Shown piece after piece: positions 9,458 through 19,578 of a stretch of 38,713 bases of DNA. Origin of the DNA: Zygnema cylindricum. Taxonomy: Eukaryota > Streptophyta > Zygnematophyceae > Zygnematales > Zygnemataceae. Below the pieces are notes generated by a model, which saw only the letters and a program-made list of their open reading frames with translations, ran no database searches and was not told the DNA's origin. The number at the start of each line of letters is the position of its first letter. Position 1 is the first letter of the stretch. The position numbers were made by a program, and so were the translations under genes. Where the stretch lies: the NCBI GenBank assembly GCA_037447655.1, contig JBBHKE010001653.1:154267-192979 (forward strand). The letters are read 5' to 3'.

Positions 9458-9728
9458 AAGCTCGGCCCTCAAAGAACTTTTATGGGTAAAATCCATGTTG
9501 CAAGAATTGGGATACATGCAAGTTCGTCCAGTAGTGATCTTATGTGATAACCAGGCTGCCATTGCCATTGCCTCTAACCCAAGTTACCACTTCAAGAGTA
9601 ACCACATGGATGTAAGATTACATCTTGTAAGAGAAAAATTGTTTTCCAGGGTAATTAAATTGTGTTATCTGCCAGATGCAAAAATGATTGTTGATATGCT
9701 CACTAAAGCTCTTCCTGAAGTATTGTAG
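9458..9728 (+). pseudogene. 3' part of RNase H of Copia A
   Basis: Right after the second GCAGC the Copia RNase H resumes in frame: ALKELLWVKSMLQEL, then CDNQAAIAIASNPSYH, then HLVREKLFS and DMLTKALPEVL with a stop at 9726-9728. This is the normal C-terminal end of a Copia polyprotein, so the pol 3' end is intact apart from the insertion. Confidence 0.93.
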
Positions 9729-9920
9729 GGATGCAGTGGGACTATGTGACTAGGTGAGTTGCTACATTGCTATGCTGCCATACTGCGCTAGTCCTTCATT
9801 GGGATACAGTAGCTGTTTTGTTGCGTTGCTATGTTGTCATATTGCGCAAGTTCGACAACGCAGCAGCGCTTCTTCACATCGCAGCTACGTTGATACATTA
9901 AGTCTAAAGCTTTAGGGGAG
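9729..9920 (+). other. 3' untranslated part and polypurine tract of Copia A
   Basis: The segment lies between the pol stop and the 3' LTR. It contains repeated GCTACATTGC/GTTGCTATGTTG-like words. It ends with the polypurine tract TTTAGGGGAG at 9911-9920, adjacent to the LTR start TGTTGATTTT. Confidence 0.8.
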
Positions 9921-10872
9921 TGTTGATTTTGGAAAGCTTTATGTCTCAGTAAATTAGTATGACGGCAGAAAGACAGTAAAATATAGCGTAAGGGACACGT
10001 GTCGTCACTTTAAGGCAAAATAAGTATTTCAGAATGACATCGACATCCACATATGCGTGTCACTCATTAAACGGGACAAAGCTGCTACGACGCAGATGGG
10101 ACAAAGTAGCTGCGACGCAGATGGGACAAAGCAGTTGCGGTTATTCATTAAGGGACGAAGCAACTGCGACGAAGCTGCGGTGACGTTGAATATCATTTGG
10201 AACGGGACAAAGCAGTTGCGGTTGATATGAATCAAGTCAATGGACAAGATTCTTAAAAAGATCACAAGTGATTTGCGGGCAGGTGTTTTCACAATATCTG
10301 GATGGACGCATCTGGACAATAGTATTAAGCCGGCGGCAAGTAATTGTACAATCACTTGTATTGATCTCTCAGTAATATTTATTGTACAGTAGCAAAATTA
10401 GCTATAGCGTGATTAGGAGTACTTAGACCTTGGTAGCAGTTTAGTTCTTGGACGTATCTCTCAGGAACATTTGCATTGGAAGTACAACGCTATGTAATAG
10501 GACAACTAGGAGTAGAAACTCACTACGAGTATAAGGCTTAGGACTTAGAACATTTGATGTATCCAGACATCTAGACTTTTAAGTAGTAAAACCGCAAACA
10601 ATTTTTGGGATATTTCTGAGTGTTATATCTTGAGTTTTGTTGGATCAATTGTGCCGAAACTTTGGGAGTTGTTAGTATTTGTAATACTCTATATTGTGAT
10701 AAAGTTTTGTGGAGTTGTGACTTATATATCATATTTTGTGAGTATATGAAAACAACTGTTTGGTTAGGATTTTCTTGATAGCTTTTGAGAGTGTATCATC
10801 TTCTACTTCTACTGTATCTACTTCTACTACTACTGCTGCTCCTTCACCTGCACCTGTGGTTGTTGAACAACA
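9921..10872 (+). repeat. 3' LTR of Copia A (952 bp)
   Basis: Begins TGTTGATTTTGG and ends AACAACA. It includes the 25-bp repeat array (about 10073-10172) and the same 3' open stretch as the 5' LTR (10797-10872). It is followed by CTACC, the partner of CCACC at 150-154. Confidence 0.9.
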
Positions 10873-11110
10873 CTACCCCCCACCCCCACGCATGAGCACA
10901 CATGCACACAAGGCGATTTTTGTTTCCATAAGAGAAAATTTGATGTTGACTTTGTTCTGTGCACTACACCATGTTTTACACCTTATCATACATGGTTATT
11001 AAACAAGTTATTTTGAGTTAGTTTGTAGATTGTTGTATGGTCTATGGACCAAACGACTAAGGGCGGCCATGTCCACTTTTGTCCCTTTGTTGTTACAGTT
11101 AACAACACTA
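10873..11110. other. Right flank of Copia A
   Basis: The flank starts with C-rich and CA-rich simple sequence to about 10912, the continuation of the microsatellite interrupted by element A. The rest has no recognisable gene and leads to the TA in front of the MITE. Confidence 0.6.
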
Positions 11111-11322
11111 CTCCGTGAATCGCTATTTGTGTTAATGTTTTTTTTGCCACTTAAAACATCTTTTCTCCGTACACGCCTGTTTGATTTTCAAGATGAGACC
11201 GCCAATCGGAAGCCGGAACTCCTACCTTACAATATTAAATGTCGGATCCACAATCCGTCATGGTGCAAAAAAGATGTTTTAAGTGGCGAAAAAATTATTT
11301 ACACTAATAGCGATACATGGTG
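11111..11322. mobile_element. MITE copy 1 (foldback, about 212 bp, TA-flanked)
   Basis: The two ends are long inverted repeats. Left: CTCCGTGAATCGCTATT, then GCCACTTAAAACATCTTTTC. Right end, reverse complement: CACCATGTATCGCTATTAG, then GCCACTTAAAACATCTTTT. TA lies on both outer sides (11109-11110, 11323-11324). The interior matches MITE copies 2 and 3 in opposite orientation. The TIR resembles that of the 5.28-kb element at 13357. Confidence 0.85.
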
Positions 11323-11324
11323 TA

Positions 11325-11867
11325 TCTCGGTCGTGACTTTTTCTGGCCGTAACTCATAAAATAGGAACAACAATATTTAAACTAGTTTAGGAAAGTTTGA
11401 TGGGTCTCATTGCACTAAATTAGTTTTCACATTGTGGTTTTGCATTAACACTAAAAAATCCTTTGATGCTTTAAGTGATCGGTTGTGAAATTTTTTGAAT
11501 GCAAAAGAAGATTTTACGAATTCGTACAAATTTGCAGAGACTGTTTATGGAACGACACGTCGTATGGCTTCCCGTAGTTTGTGTGAACCCGTACAGACGA
11601 GGTGAAGGCTCACCAAGTTACAAACCAACGTGTCGTATCACTTCCCACTGGCAGGTACGGTTCTGTAGTTCGAAATATCGGTATGGAAAAGTCCTGTCAC
11701 CCGCACAGCACGCAGTGCGCAGTAGCTCATTGTGCGCGAATCACGCACACTCTGAAATTATTCGCGAACCGTTATTCGTCTGTTCTATGTCTCACTGTGT
11801 TCCGCGTGGGAAAAAATTAGGGCGTAACTGTTAGTTTGATTTAGTTTCACCTAACCATTTCTGAGTG
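11325..11867. other. Intergenic, nothing recognised
   Basis: Open frames at 11499-11834 have no recognisable domain. The first hundred bases (GGTCGTGACTTTTTC to CACTAAATTAG) resemble 27505-27605 in intron 11 of the transporter gene, so this is part of a dispersed repeat. The segment at 11510-11820 is relatively GC-rich, with GTAC/ACGT-rich words. Confidence 0.4.
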
Positions 11868-13351
11868 TTGTGTATCGGCAGGGTTTTGCCGATAATCGAT
11901 ATGTACCTTTTTTTGGCTTGCCGATAATCGATATAGTGGCACGATACATCGACACTGGTGTTATCGCCGATAAGAAATCGGTAATATCGGTTTTTACTGC
12001 GATAACATCGGTACCGATAACAATTGTCGATAATTGTACGGTTCGTACCGTACAATATATTCCGTCTTACTGAACCGTCGTTATCCCGTTACACAGGCAC
12101 AGGTTGTTGTAGAAATTAATGGTTTTTAAGTATTTTCTAGGTCTGAATAGAAATAAAGAAGCCGAGGCAGTCTACCTCTAACTTCTCTCTCCAACTCTCA
12201 AACTTGTCGCAGTCACTGAGAAATTAGAGAGGAAGCTAGAGCCATGGCTACCTAGGCTATCCTCAGGTTTACGGGAAATTTATATTAGTCTAGGGATTAA
12301 TTACTAAAAGATATGTGCCGGCGACAGGATTTGATCCTAGTACCTGCCGGCCGTCAGAGGGTATATAGCCGGTAACCTTAGCCGTTAAGTCTAGAAGTAG
12401 TGTTACGTAGTTTATAGTACGATAATGATTTAAACATGTACACGTAGGATAAATCATTTAACTATAACTGTTAACGGGATACATAGATATGGTAGTGTAA
12501 AAGTATGAATTGCGGTACGGATAAGAAATGAATACCGCGCATTGATTTCGTAAGCGAAACAAATACCGCGCATGTATTTATTACGGCTACGATCAAATGC
12601 GAGTTTAATCGGACAGCCGGAATTAGCGCCGAGATCCCGGAATGAGAATTCGGCGGTTTGTGGGCATCGCCACATCGGATGACACGTGGCGATGTAACAT
12701 TGGAGCGCGGCATCTCCGAGGATTAAAGGAGCGAATCCGGATATTCCACGTGTGGACATTTAGGCCATGTCGTACAATGTCCGTACATAAAGTACACCGG
12801 CAGCTGTAATTTTGCGTACGGAACTGTAATCTAATTGGTTCCGTACATCAGTAGATAGAGTCTGTGAGAGAGATAGGACTTAGAAAAATTAGAAGATAGG
12901 ACCCTCTCTCCCAGAGAGCTTCTGTACAAAAGGTCAACTTTGACCCTCTATACCTTACTGCTCAAGGGAGCAAATTCAGAGATTCTTTTTGCTATCGACT
13001 CAGGGGAGTCTTGCCTTCACAGGGGTGAAGGTGGTCAGAGTTTTTGTCTGCCAGGGTGGCAGTTATTTTTGCTTAAACACAAAGGGGTCAGGATTATCCT
13101 AGAGGCTTCTTGGAAGCTGTCCACTCTGAGGACTCATGGAGGTCTCAGGGTTTCAGTTGTAACACGTGTCATACCACGCTATATACAGTGAATATTATAA
13201 AGTACTATTATTTAGTGTATTATATTTTTTCCACTTATCGCCGACAAGGTATTTGTTGGTCTCGGAGCGATATATCGAGACCCCTGGCTGTTCGATAATC
13301 GATAACTATCGGTATTGGTATCATCGCGATAGATTCCTTGCCGATACACAA
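11868..13351. mobile_element. CGATA-rich DNA element with 13-bp inverted ends, split by a solo LTR
   Basis: TTGTGTATCGGCA at 11868-11880 is repeated perfectly inverted at 13339-13351. Both arms are full of CGATA/TATCG words, such as CCGATAATCGATA at 11890 and 11922 and TCGATAATCGATA near 13293. Removing the solo LTR leaves an element of about 430 bp without coding capacity. I infer a MITE-type element; the family is not clear because the target duplication is not evident. Confidence 0.6.
12108..13155 (+). mobile_element. Solo LTR related to element B
   Basis: It starts TGTAGAAAT, aligning with TGTTGAAAT of B. It shares TATTTTCTAGGTCTG, GTCGCAGTCACTGA, GCTAGAGCCATGG, the TCTCTCCCAGAGAGCTT region and the GGGGTGAAGGTG region, and ends GGTTTCA like the AATTTCA of B. 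The 5-bp duplication GTTGT lies at 12103-12107 and 13156-13160. Length is 1048 bp versus 1240 for B, and sequence divergence is considerable. The form is typical of unequal recombination between two LTRs. Confidence 0.9.
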
Positions 13352-13356
13352 TAGTA

Positions 13357-13379
13357 CATCGTGAATCGTTATTAGCGTA
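13357..13379 (+). repeat. Left terminal inverted repeat of the 5.28-kb element
   Basis: The 23 bases contain CGTGAATCGTTATTAGCGTA and match the inverse of 18611-18633 with one mismatch at position 3. Confidence 0.85.
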
Positions 13380-13514
13380 TAGAAATTATTAGTGTATATA
13401 ATGATTTAGTGTCATTTACGCTAATTTGTGTATCAATACCATTTTTTAAAAAATGTTTTATTGTAATTTCTCCATAACATTGATTTAGGTATACAGGATC
13501 CGCCGTCGTACCAT

Positions 13515-13800
13515 ATACGGTAAAATAGGTAGAAGTACAAAATTTGACAATCCGTACGACGTGGCGTCCTTCCACTGTAAAAATCCATAATTCTATTTTG
13601 GGTTTGGGAATACACATTCATTACACCGTGCATAATTATACACTAAAATAGGTATGAGTAAAAACCGTCGAAATGTACGGGTATGTGTACTTTCACTTAA
13701 GTTCATTCGTGACTCTAATAAACGTTTGTTTCGCACGCGGTGAATATGATTACAGTAAAATAGGTGCGAGGACAACTTATGATGAAACGTACATTGTCGC
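13515..13800. repeat. Subterminal repeats, three copies
   Basis: The word TAAAATAGGT followed by purine-rich GAGTA/GAGGACA occurs at about 13520, 13644 and 13757, spaced roughly 115-125 bp. The second and third copies are followed by a GAAA(C/T)GTAC-type word. Regular subterminal repeats next to a TIR are typical transposase binding sites. Confidence 0.6.
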
Positions 13801-14656
13801 GTCATATAGTTGATTCTATGCTTCGGGGTTGTAAAACGCAATTATCTCGTAACGTTATGTAACCGTACAACTATAATACGTTCAATCATTTCAGTTTGTT
13901 ATTGTGTGTAGAACGCAACTATAGCAACCAGCATTCCATGTTTACGTTTCGTTTCACATAACTTACAGTGAACCCAGCGATTGATTTAAATATCGTTGTC
14001 GTACGCGGTGAGAACGAGCGTTGTATGATGTTAAATATGGACCCATAACCTTAATAAGGTGCCGGGCGGCTTGCTTTATTAGAATTAATGTATTGTAATA
14101 TTGGGACATAAGTGTATTAACGATACGTTTACTTAGATCAGATGTCAAACAAGCCTCTTATTAGTATCACGTTTAATTCTAATTGAATGTGTAATGAAGA
14201 AAAACCACTTATTAGGATACATATTAATTCTAATTGGCGGTAATACGGCGACGAAAGATGATCAGTCTTCGTTGGAAGATCATCATTGGCTGTTGCTGAA
14301 AACACGTGGCATGTTTACTATCCACGCATTCCTAAAGTTGGTCAGTTTTCGTACGTGACGTTAGAACAACCGTTTTTCGGGGTTACGACGTTGCATTTTT
14401 TTTCCATCATCTTTTTGCCGTACGCACTGTAAGCTGGAGGTCTTTCCATGGCGCGGAAAACATTTCATCGACGACGTCAGTTTTGAAATATTTTGCCAAA
14501 TCGAAACATTTTTTACGTAATCCCGCTTCTATTCCCGCGTTTTTAAATATTTAAAATTTGAAAGGCATAATAAAGTTCAAAATTTGAATTTTTAACGAAA
14601 TTTTTAAAATGGCAAATCCCTCCATTTTTACCGCGAAAATTCACTTTCGGTTGCAT

Positions 14657-14674
14657 CACGTGTATTATATAAAT
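14657..14674 (+). promoter_or_regulatory. Promoter-like G-box and TATA upstream of the 14796 gene
   Basis: CACGTG (14657-14662) is followed within a few bases by TATATAAAT (14666-14674), and an ATG follows about 120 bases later. This is a reasonable plant core promoter arrangement for a 5' leader of about 90 bases. Confidence 0.5.
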
Positions 14675-14795
14675 GAATTTGTGATAGTGAAGTCGACACT
14701 ATCACCACTTCTTCCTCATTTGCTTGGGTTGCCATTTTCTTCCTTTCGGCATCTCTTATTTCTTATTTTTTAGGAGATATTAAGGTTTTGAAATT

Positions 14796-15168
14796 ATGTT
14801 GACCCTTAATAGAATTTGGGGAGTCAACCCTGCCAATAACAACAACAATCCACGCAACGTTCAGTCTGAACAAGATGAAGAAATGGAAAGGGTCGACGAG
14901 GAAATCGCATTTCCGAACGAGGAAGGGAGTGAGGCGGAAGTCGAAACCTCGGTTGACCCGGCGGCCATTGTGGAAGGGTTTTTTCCGTCCTCGGCCAATT
15001 CGAGAGGACGTGTTCCTCACAGGAAAGTTCAACATGTGTCGACTAAGGTAACACGGCTGCGAGTTATAAACTGGATGCTGAGGGATTGCGAAAATAACGG
15101 GGAGAAAGAACTCATTCCAAGGACGTTGAGGAAGTTTCCCGAGCATTTTACCGGAGTCTACAATACAA
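14796..15168 (+). CDS. Putative transposase N-terminal exon (DNA-binding-like)
   Basis: ATG 14796 opens a protein with an Asn-rich then acidic N-terminus (about residues 7-55) and a conserved-looking basic block, residues about 85-122 (TRLRVINWMLRDCE, then GEKELIPRTLRKFPEHFTG). From memory, this block resembles the N-terminal region of transposase-like proteins in oomycetes and some plants, where RLRVxxWM is followed by an FPxxF motif; I give no database support. The frame turns into hydrophobic, non-conserved sequence after residue 124, where a donor-like GTAATA occurs at 15169, so I end the exon there. Location inside TIR ends supports a transposon function. No catalytic exon was identified. 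Confidence 0.5.
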
Positions 15169-15360
15169 GTAATATGTTGGACTGCCTACTTTCCTTCTCA
15201 ATCTACATCCTAACTTGTCATTGCCTCGCCATTAGTGCGTGTTTATTTATGTTGTCGGTTGGTATGCATTGTCTTGTTATATTTTGGTATTACTTTCATC
15301 GTGTCCTACGATTTCCTTGTGGGGACAGCGTATTAGCGACGAAGGTTCTTTGTTGCCGTG

Positions 15361-15711
15361 TATGCGACGACATCGTGTCGTCGCTTCAATGATGGGTTCA
15401 ACAAATTCATTGAATGTATGAGGACTCCTCGTTTGGTCGAAAGTGCGAATGATGGACGACAGTGGTTCGTCGCGGTGTATGCGACGACATCGTGTCGTCG
15501 CTTCAATGATGGGTTCGACAAATTCATTTAATGTATGAGGACTCCTCGTTTGGTCGAAAGTGCGAATGACGGACGAAAGTGGTTCGTCGCGGTGTATGCG
15601 ACGACATCGTGTCGTCGCTTCAATGATGGGTTTGACAAATTCATTGAATGTATAATGACTCCTCGTTTGGTCGAAAGTGCGAATGACGGACGACAGTGGT
15701 TGTCGTTTCGA
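15361..15711. repeat. 117-bp tandem repeat, three units with palindromes
   Basis: Units start at 15361, 15478 and 15595, a constant 117 bp. Each opens with an imperfect palindrome with arms GCGACGACA and TGTCGTCGC around TCG. Further half-copies of the GACGACA/TGTCGTCG word occur at about 15720 and 15830. The unit length is a multiple of three, so a 39-residue repeat (TPRLVESANDGR, FVAVYATTSCRRFNDGF) is open, apart from a stop in the second unit. Confidence 0.9.
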
Positions 15712-16140
15712 CTAAACCACCGACGACATCAGTTCAGTCAATCCAACGCTGGTATACTTGAATATCATTCGCGGGCGTCAACGTTGTTTCGTCGATTCCA
15801 TGTTAAGAAACGCGAATATATTTGAACGCTCGACGACATTGTGTCGTCGCTTGGATGTGGATTCTATAACTTCGCAGGGCCAACGGTTAAATTTTCTGTC
15901 GGTGAATAGTTGTCTAGGTTGTTATAGCACCGAGATCTAAGTAAATATCTAACCAAAAGTGCCTCTTTTAGGTTGTTTTTTTCTCCCTTAACTGTGTAAC
16001 TACTTTGTTTCCCGAGAAGCAATTGTTTTTTTTCTCCATGAAGGGCGGCTGACGACCATTCAAACGACTTCGCTCTGCCATTCAGCGACGATATCGTCCA
16101 CGAATAAATGAAACTGATGTAGGGGGTCATATACCTAGAG

Positions 16141-16577
16141 GGGAGAATTTAGTGAGGGAAAGGGAGGCGGTTATAGAACAATTTAGGGAAGAAAGGGAGA
16201 TAGCAGTAGGGGAGGATATTGAAAGAGAACGTGAGGAAGGGGCGGTACTGGTCAGGGAGAAGGAAATAGAGGGGGCGGAAGAAAGGCAAAGTTTGGATGA
16301 GGAGGCGCTTGGGCATGAGATACCGGGAGCGGAGGTGGTAGTTCGAGAGAGGGGGGCAACCGGAGGAGTATTAGGGATTGTCTTGTCGCTGGGTGGAAAT
16401 CCAGCGGCGAAAGTGAATCATCATTATCTCCGACAAAGCAGACATTGCCTCGTCGCTGAATGCAAATCATGGATTCATTGTAACGTTGTTTGTCTGATCG
16501 CATGGCTTTACAGCTGCGAGTTTGGTTCGTCACTGGTCCGTGAACCGTCAGTTTACATATTAGGTGGATATTATTAA
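16141..16577 (+). CDS. Charged coiled-coil-like frame inside the 5.28-kb element
   Basis: The open frame has no ATG start. It begins after an acceptor-like CTAGAG, and a start at 16141 would fit the phase of the 14796 exon. The first 60 codons are Glu/Arg-rich (REREAVIEQFREEREI) and could form a coiled coil. The later part loses this character, so any true exon probably ends near 16400. It could be a later exon of the transposase-like gene or a chance purine-rich frame. Confidence 0.3.
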
Positions 16578-18610
16578 AGCTTTGAACAAGTAAGAAGGTT
16601 TTTACCATGGCAAAAATATCAATTTTGACAAGGATGAAACCATAAAAACTGGATTGAATGGTGAAAGCAAAATCTTCCATGTAGGAAAAGAAAAGTTCAA
16701 GTAATATACGCGGTGATAAGAAAGAATAATGCATATTTTCAACATATACAGATGATACACAAACGAAAAGACACCGAGATTTAATATATTCCAATGCGAA
16801 AAAGTCATCGGTACAACATGAAAGCAAGTAAAAAAACACATTATTAATAGAAATATATATACTAAGTTGACACTAATAAAATCATTGATTAACAACAATG
16901 GGAAAAAATTACAAAATTTGTATATTTCACGATGATATCGTTTTCACAACGTTAAACTAAAACAAAAATATAAGCCTATTAATCTACAATATTCAACAAA
17001 GCTCTATGTTCTAACATAATTCTTATCGTTTCTACCTCTAGCTCGGAAATCCCCTTAAAAATAATTTAACAATTTGGTAATATTACACACACTAACTAAT
17101 TAGCAACGATCGGTGACGACAAATACAGATCTATGCAAAGCTCCTCAAGGTTTACTCTCGAAACTTTCATCCTGTCCAACACCTTCAAAATGATGCTTTG
17201 TTCTTCCCTACGATCACATGTTGCCGTAGGATGCTCCCCAATACAACGGCCGTCGGATAGAAGTTGATCAAAGATGACAGTTTTACATACGAAAGAGAGA
17301 GGAAGATAACGAATTAGTAGGGGGTATATGGGCTCAACAAATAAAACGAGAAATATGACGGACAGAGAGAGACGGAACAGTGAGAAGAAGGGAATGAGAG
17401 AGAAGATTAGAGAAAGGGTATGGGACAAAATGAGTGAGAGAGAGAGGGGAGATAGAGTGAGGGAGAAAGGTAAGCAAATGAAGTGGGAAAGAATGTGAGA
17501 GATAGACAATGCGAAAATGAAGAGGTAAACGGGATAAAAAGAGATAGAGAATGAAAAATGAGGAAGAATAATAAGGTAGAGGGTGCGAAAAATATGAAAA
17601 AACATGGTGAAATGCGCATTTACCCAAAAACCGTTCATAAACCCTATAATTTATAGCGACAGTAATGGCGCGATTCCTCTTGTTGTTTCGGCAAATTGTT
17701 GTGTACCCTAATATTGTTGTAAACCCTAAAAAGAGGTATGGAGTCGATGGATGTTGCGAGACTCAGCGAGGCGGCGGGGAGACGATCCGTATCTTGCCGA
17801 AAAAATGGCGACGTCATGTGAAAATGGCTCTGCGAGATTCTGAATTCACCCACCAGAGGACGAAGATGTGGTTGGGATTAGTCAGAACACAAAATCTATT
17901 TTTTGTGTTCTCTCCGCATTTGCCGTTGGTTTGATATCAATTGCCGTTTTCTAGGCGCCGCTTTTCTTCAATCCTAAATTTTGTAACTTTACTCTAATAT
18001 TTTTACAATGTGACAGTAATTTGTTGTCGTTTTGTGAAGCATTATCCATTTTAGGGTCAAACTTAACTCTAATAAGCGTCTCTTTGGTTTAAAGGTCCGG
18101 TATTACCGTTATGTCTCTTTTTGACCCTGTAATAGTGTAAATATATACTCTATTAATTTCGCAATATCTCAAATAGAGTTAAAACGGCAACGTATTAGAC
18201 CTAACTCTAACGCGACCATGGACATGTGTAAGTACGCAACATTACGCTTACGTAACATGGACAGGTTTTACCATGTGCACGTGTTATCGGTTCACACTAT
18301 AACACACAAAAACAAACGTCTGAATGTATGCGAACGTTTATTTTGCAAACTCGACTCCACAATTATTGTAAGCGCAGCTATGTATGCGGCCGACATAAGA
18401 TAACCACAATTTCCGTATGGATTTCGGTAAAAAAGTACACTGTTGTACGAACAAACTACTTCCGTACACCACACTATTCATGAATCCAGTACGGTAATAC
18501 CATTGACGCTAATTTACAAATACCGTATTTAATGTCAAAGATAAATTAGATTCAATCACTGTATTTCGTGTATCAATGTCAAAATTTCGGGGTGCCGATA
18601 TAGCCTACAG
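16578..18610. other. Right half of the 5.28-kb element, no gene recognised
   Basis: It contains AT-rich sequence to 17100 and then a GA-rich tract on the + strand (about 17290-17540), whose complement yields Ser/Leu/Phe-rich meaningless frames. A CG-richer stretch near 17640-17900 has short open frames on both strands, without motif. From 18000 on, TACGG/CCGTA words increase towards the end, as on the left side. Confidence 0.45.
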
Positions 18611-18633
18611 TACGCTAATAACGATTCACGGTG
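18611..18633 (-). repeat. Right terminal inverted repeat of the 5.28-kb element
   Basis: TACGCTAATAACGATTCACG plus GTG, followed by TA. It is the inverse of 13357-13379 with one mismatch. Confidence 0.85.
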
Positions 18634-19578
18634 TACTGTACCGCATTTCATCAATGCGGTGGATGCCTACGTCACCTTAGGAGGGGTTTCTAACGTTCAT
18701 ACCTTTCAACGTGAAAACTTAAACAGTCAACCACATGAAAATGGGAATATATGACAAAAAAAATGACATCAACGTACCACGAGGCCCAACCACCCACAGA
18801 TTACTGCTAACTTTTTCAAAGTCTTCTTTTTTTGCAGGCACGAATTCAAAACCATGAATAAAAAGACGTTGATGCTTTCTGGCGCTTTGAACGGCTGAAA
18901 ATGACTGCCGCAACACTCCAAAACTGCCAAACAACCGTTCCAACGGTATTTGAAACCTTTTTGTTTTTATTCGCGTCGCGTGGTACGGAGCATGTTTTTT
19001 CCATGTCGCTTTTTAGGTTCTCTTTCATGGAAGTTTTGTCGAATGCCGCAAGCATATTAGGTCATGCCTCATCTTCTATGGCTAACGTTCAAACTTAGGG
19101 TTTGAGTTTCCCTAGACTTCTCGGTGGTCTTTTAGGGTTTGGTCACTGTTCCTGAAGGTTTGTTTCGCTAAAAGTAATTCAATGGCACTCCTTACCCTTA
19201 GCTTATTAGCTTTGTGACATCTGTCACACACAGACACGCGTGACGTCCGTAAACAATCTGAAAGAGTACTTCAAAAAATATTGCAATCTCATTCACTTTT
19301 TATTGTTGTACCATGAACAGCATTTGATGCCATCCTGATGCTTGATTCCACTCAAGAGTCTTTTGTTATTTCTTCTGTAATACACACTCGAGCTTTTCAG
19401 CCAACGACACTTGTTGAAAACCCTAAAATGCACTCTAACTATTGTGGCATTCGCATAGTTTGAGATTCGGAAAATGAAAACCTTATAGAAAATCAGATCT
19501 TCATGGAAAATGAAAACCTAATGGAAATTAAATCCTTAAAGAAAATTAAAACCTTACAATGAGACCATTTTTTCAAGC
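18634..19578. other. Upstream region of the CHR gene
   Basis: No other gene is recognisable here. Between 19460 and 19560 a word of the type GGAAAATGAAAACCTTA is repeated about four times. It brings short upstream frames, ATG 19473 (5 codons with stop) and ATG 19503 (20 codons, stop 19560-19562). If the mRNA starts before them, they would precede the main ATG at 19579 and could lower its translation. I see no convincing TATA box. Confidence 0.45.

Larger units (their letters stand above)
155..10872 (+). mobile_element. Copia LTR retrotransposon A, old and degenerate, interrupted by element B
   Basis: This is a Ty1/Copia-type element in the order LTR, PBS, gag, protease, integrase, RT, RNase H, polypurine tract, LTR. 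The integrase-before-RT order identifies the superfamily. Without element B and one target duplication the interior is about 4.3 kb, a normal Copia size. The LTRs (155-1116 and 9921-10872) start TG and end ACA but differ at many positions and by indels. The coding frames carry many stops, and several catalytic residues are replaced. The flanking 5-mers CCACC and CTACC agree at four of five bases. I infer an old, immobile copy that later served as landing site for B. Confidence 0.93.
13357..18633. mobile_element. 5.28-kb TIR element with TA target duplication
   Basis: The left end reads CATCGTGAATCGTTATT at 13357, and the reverse complement of the right end reads CACCGTGAATCGTTATT; over the first 23 bases, to GCGTA, 22 agree. 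TA lies directly outside both ends (13355-13356, 18634-18635). TA duplication points to the Tc1/mariner/pogo group, although other groups with TA targets exist. The interior carries subterminal repeats, a promoter-like segment, one credible gene start at 14796 and a tandem repeat. No DDE catalytic domain was found, so the copy is probably decayed or non-autonomous. Confidence 0.75.

Noticed and set aside
15361-15711. CRISPR-like array
   Set aside because: The whole 117-bp unit is repeated, not short repeats with unique spacers, and the genome is eukaryotic.
16252-16839. Minus-strand gene of about 195 codons
   Set aside because: Composition follows the complement of GA-rich DNA, with no domain; likely a chance frame.
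17096-17638. Minus-strand Ser/Leu/Phe-rich membrane-like protein
   Set aside because: Product of the CT-rich strand of a GA tract; low complexity in all three frames.
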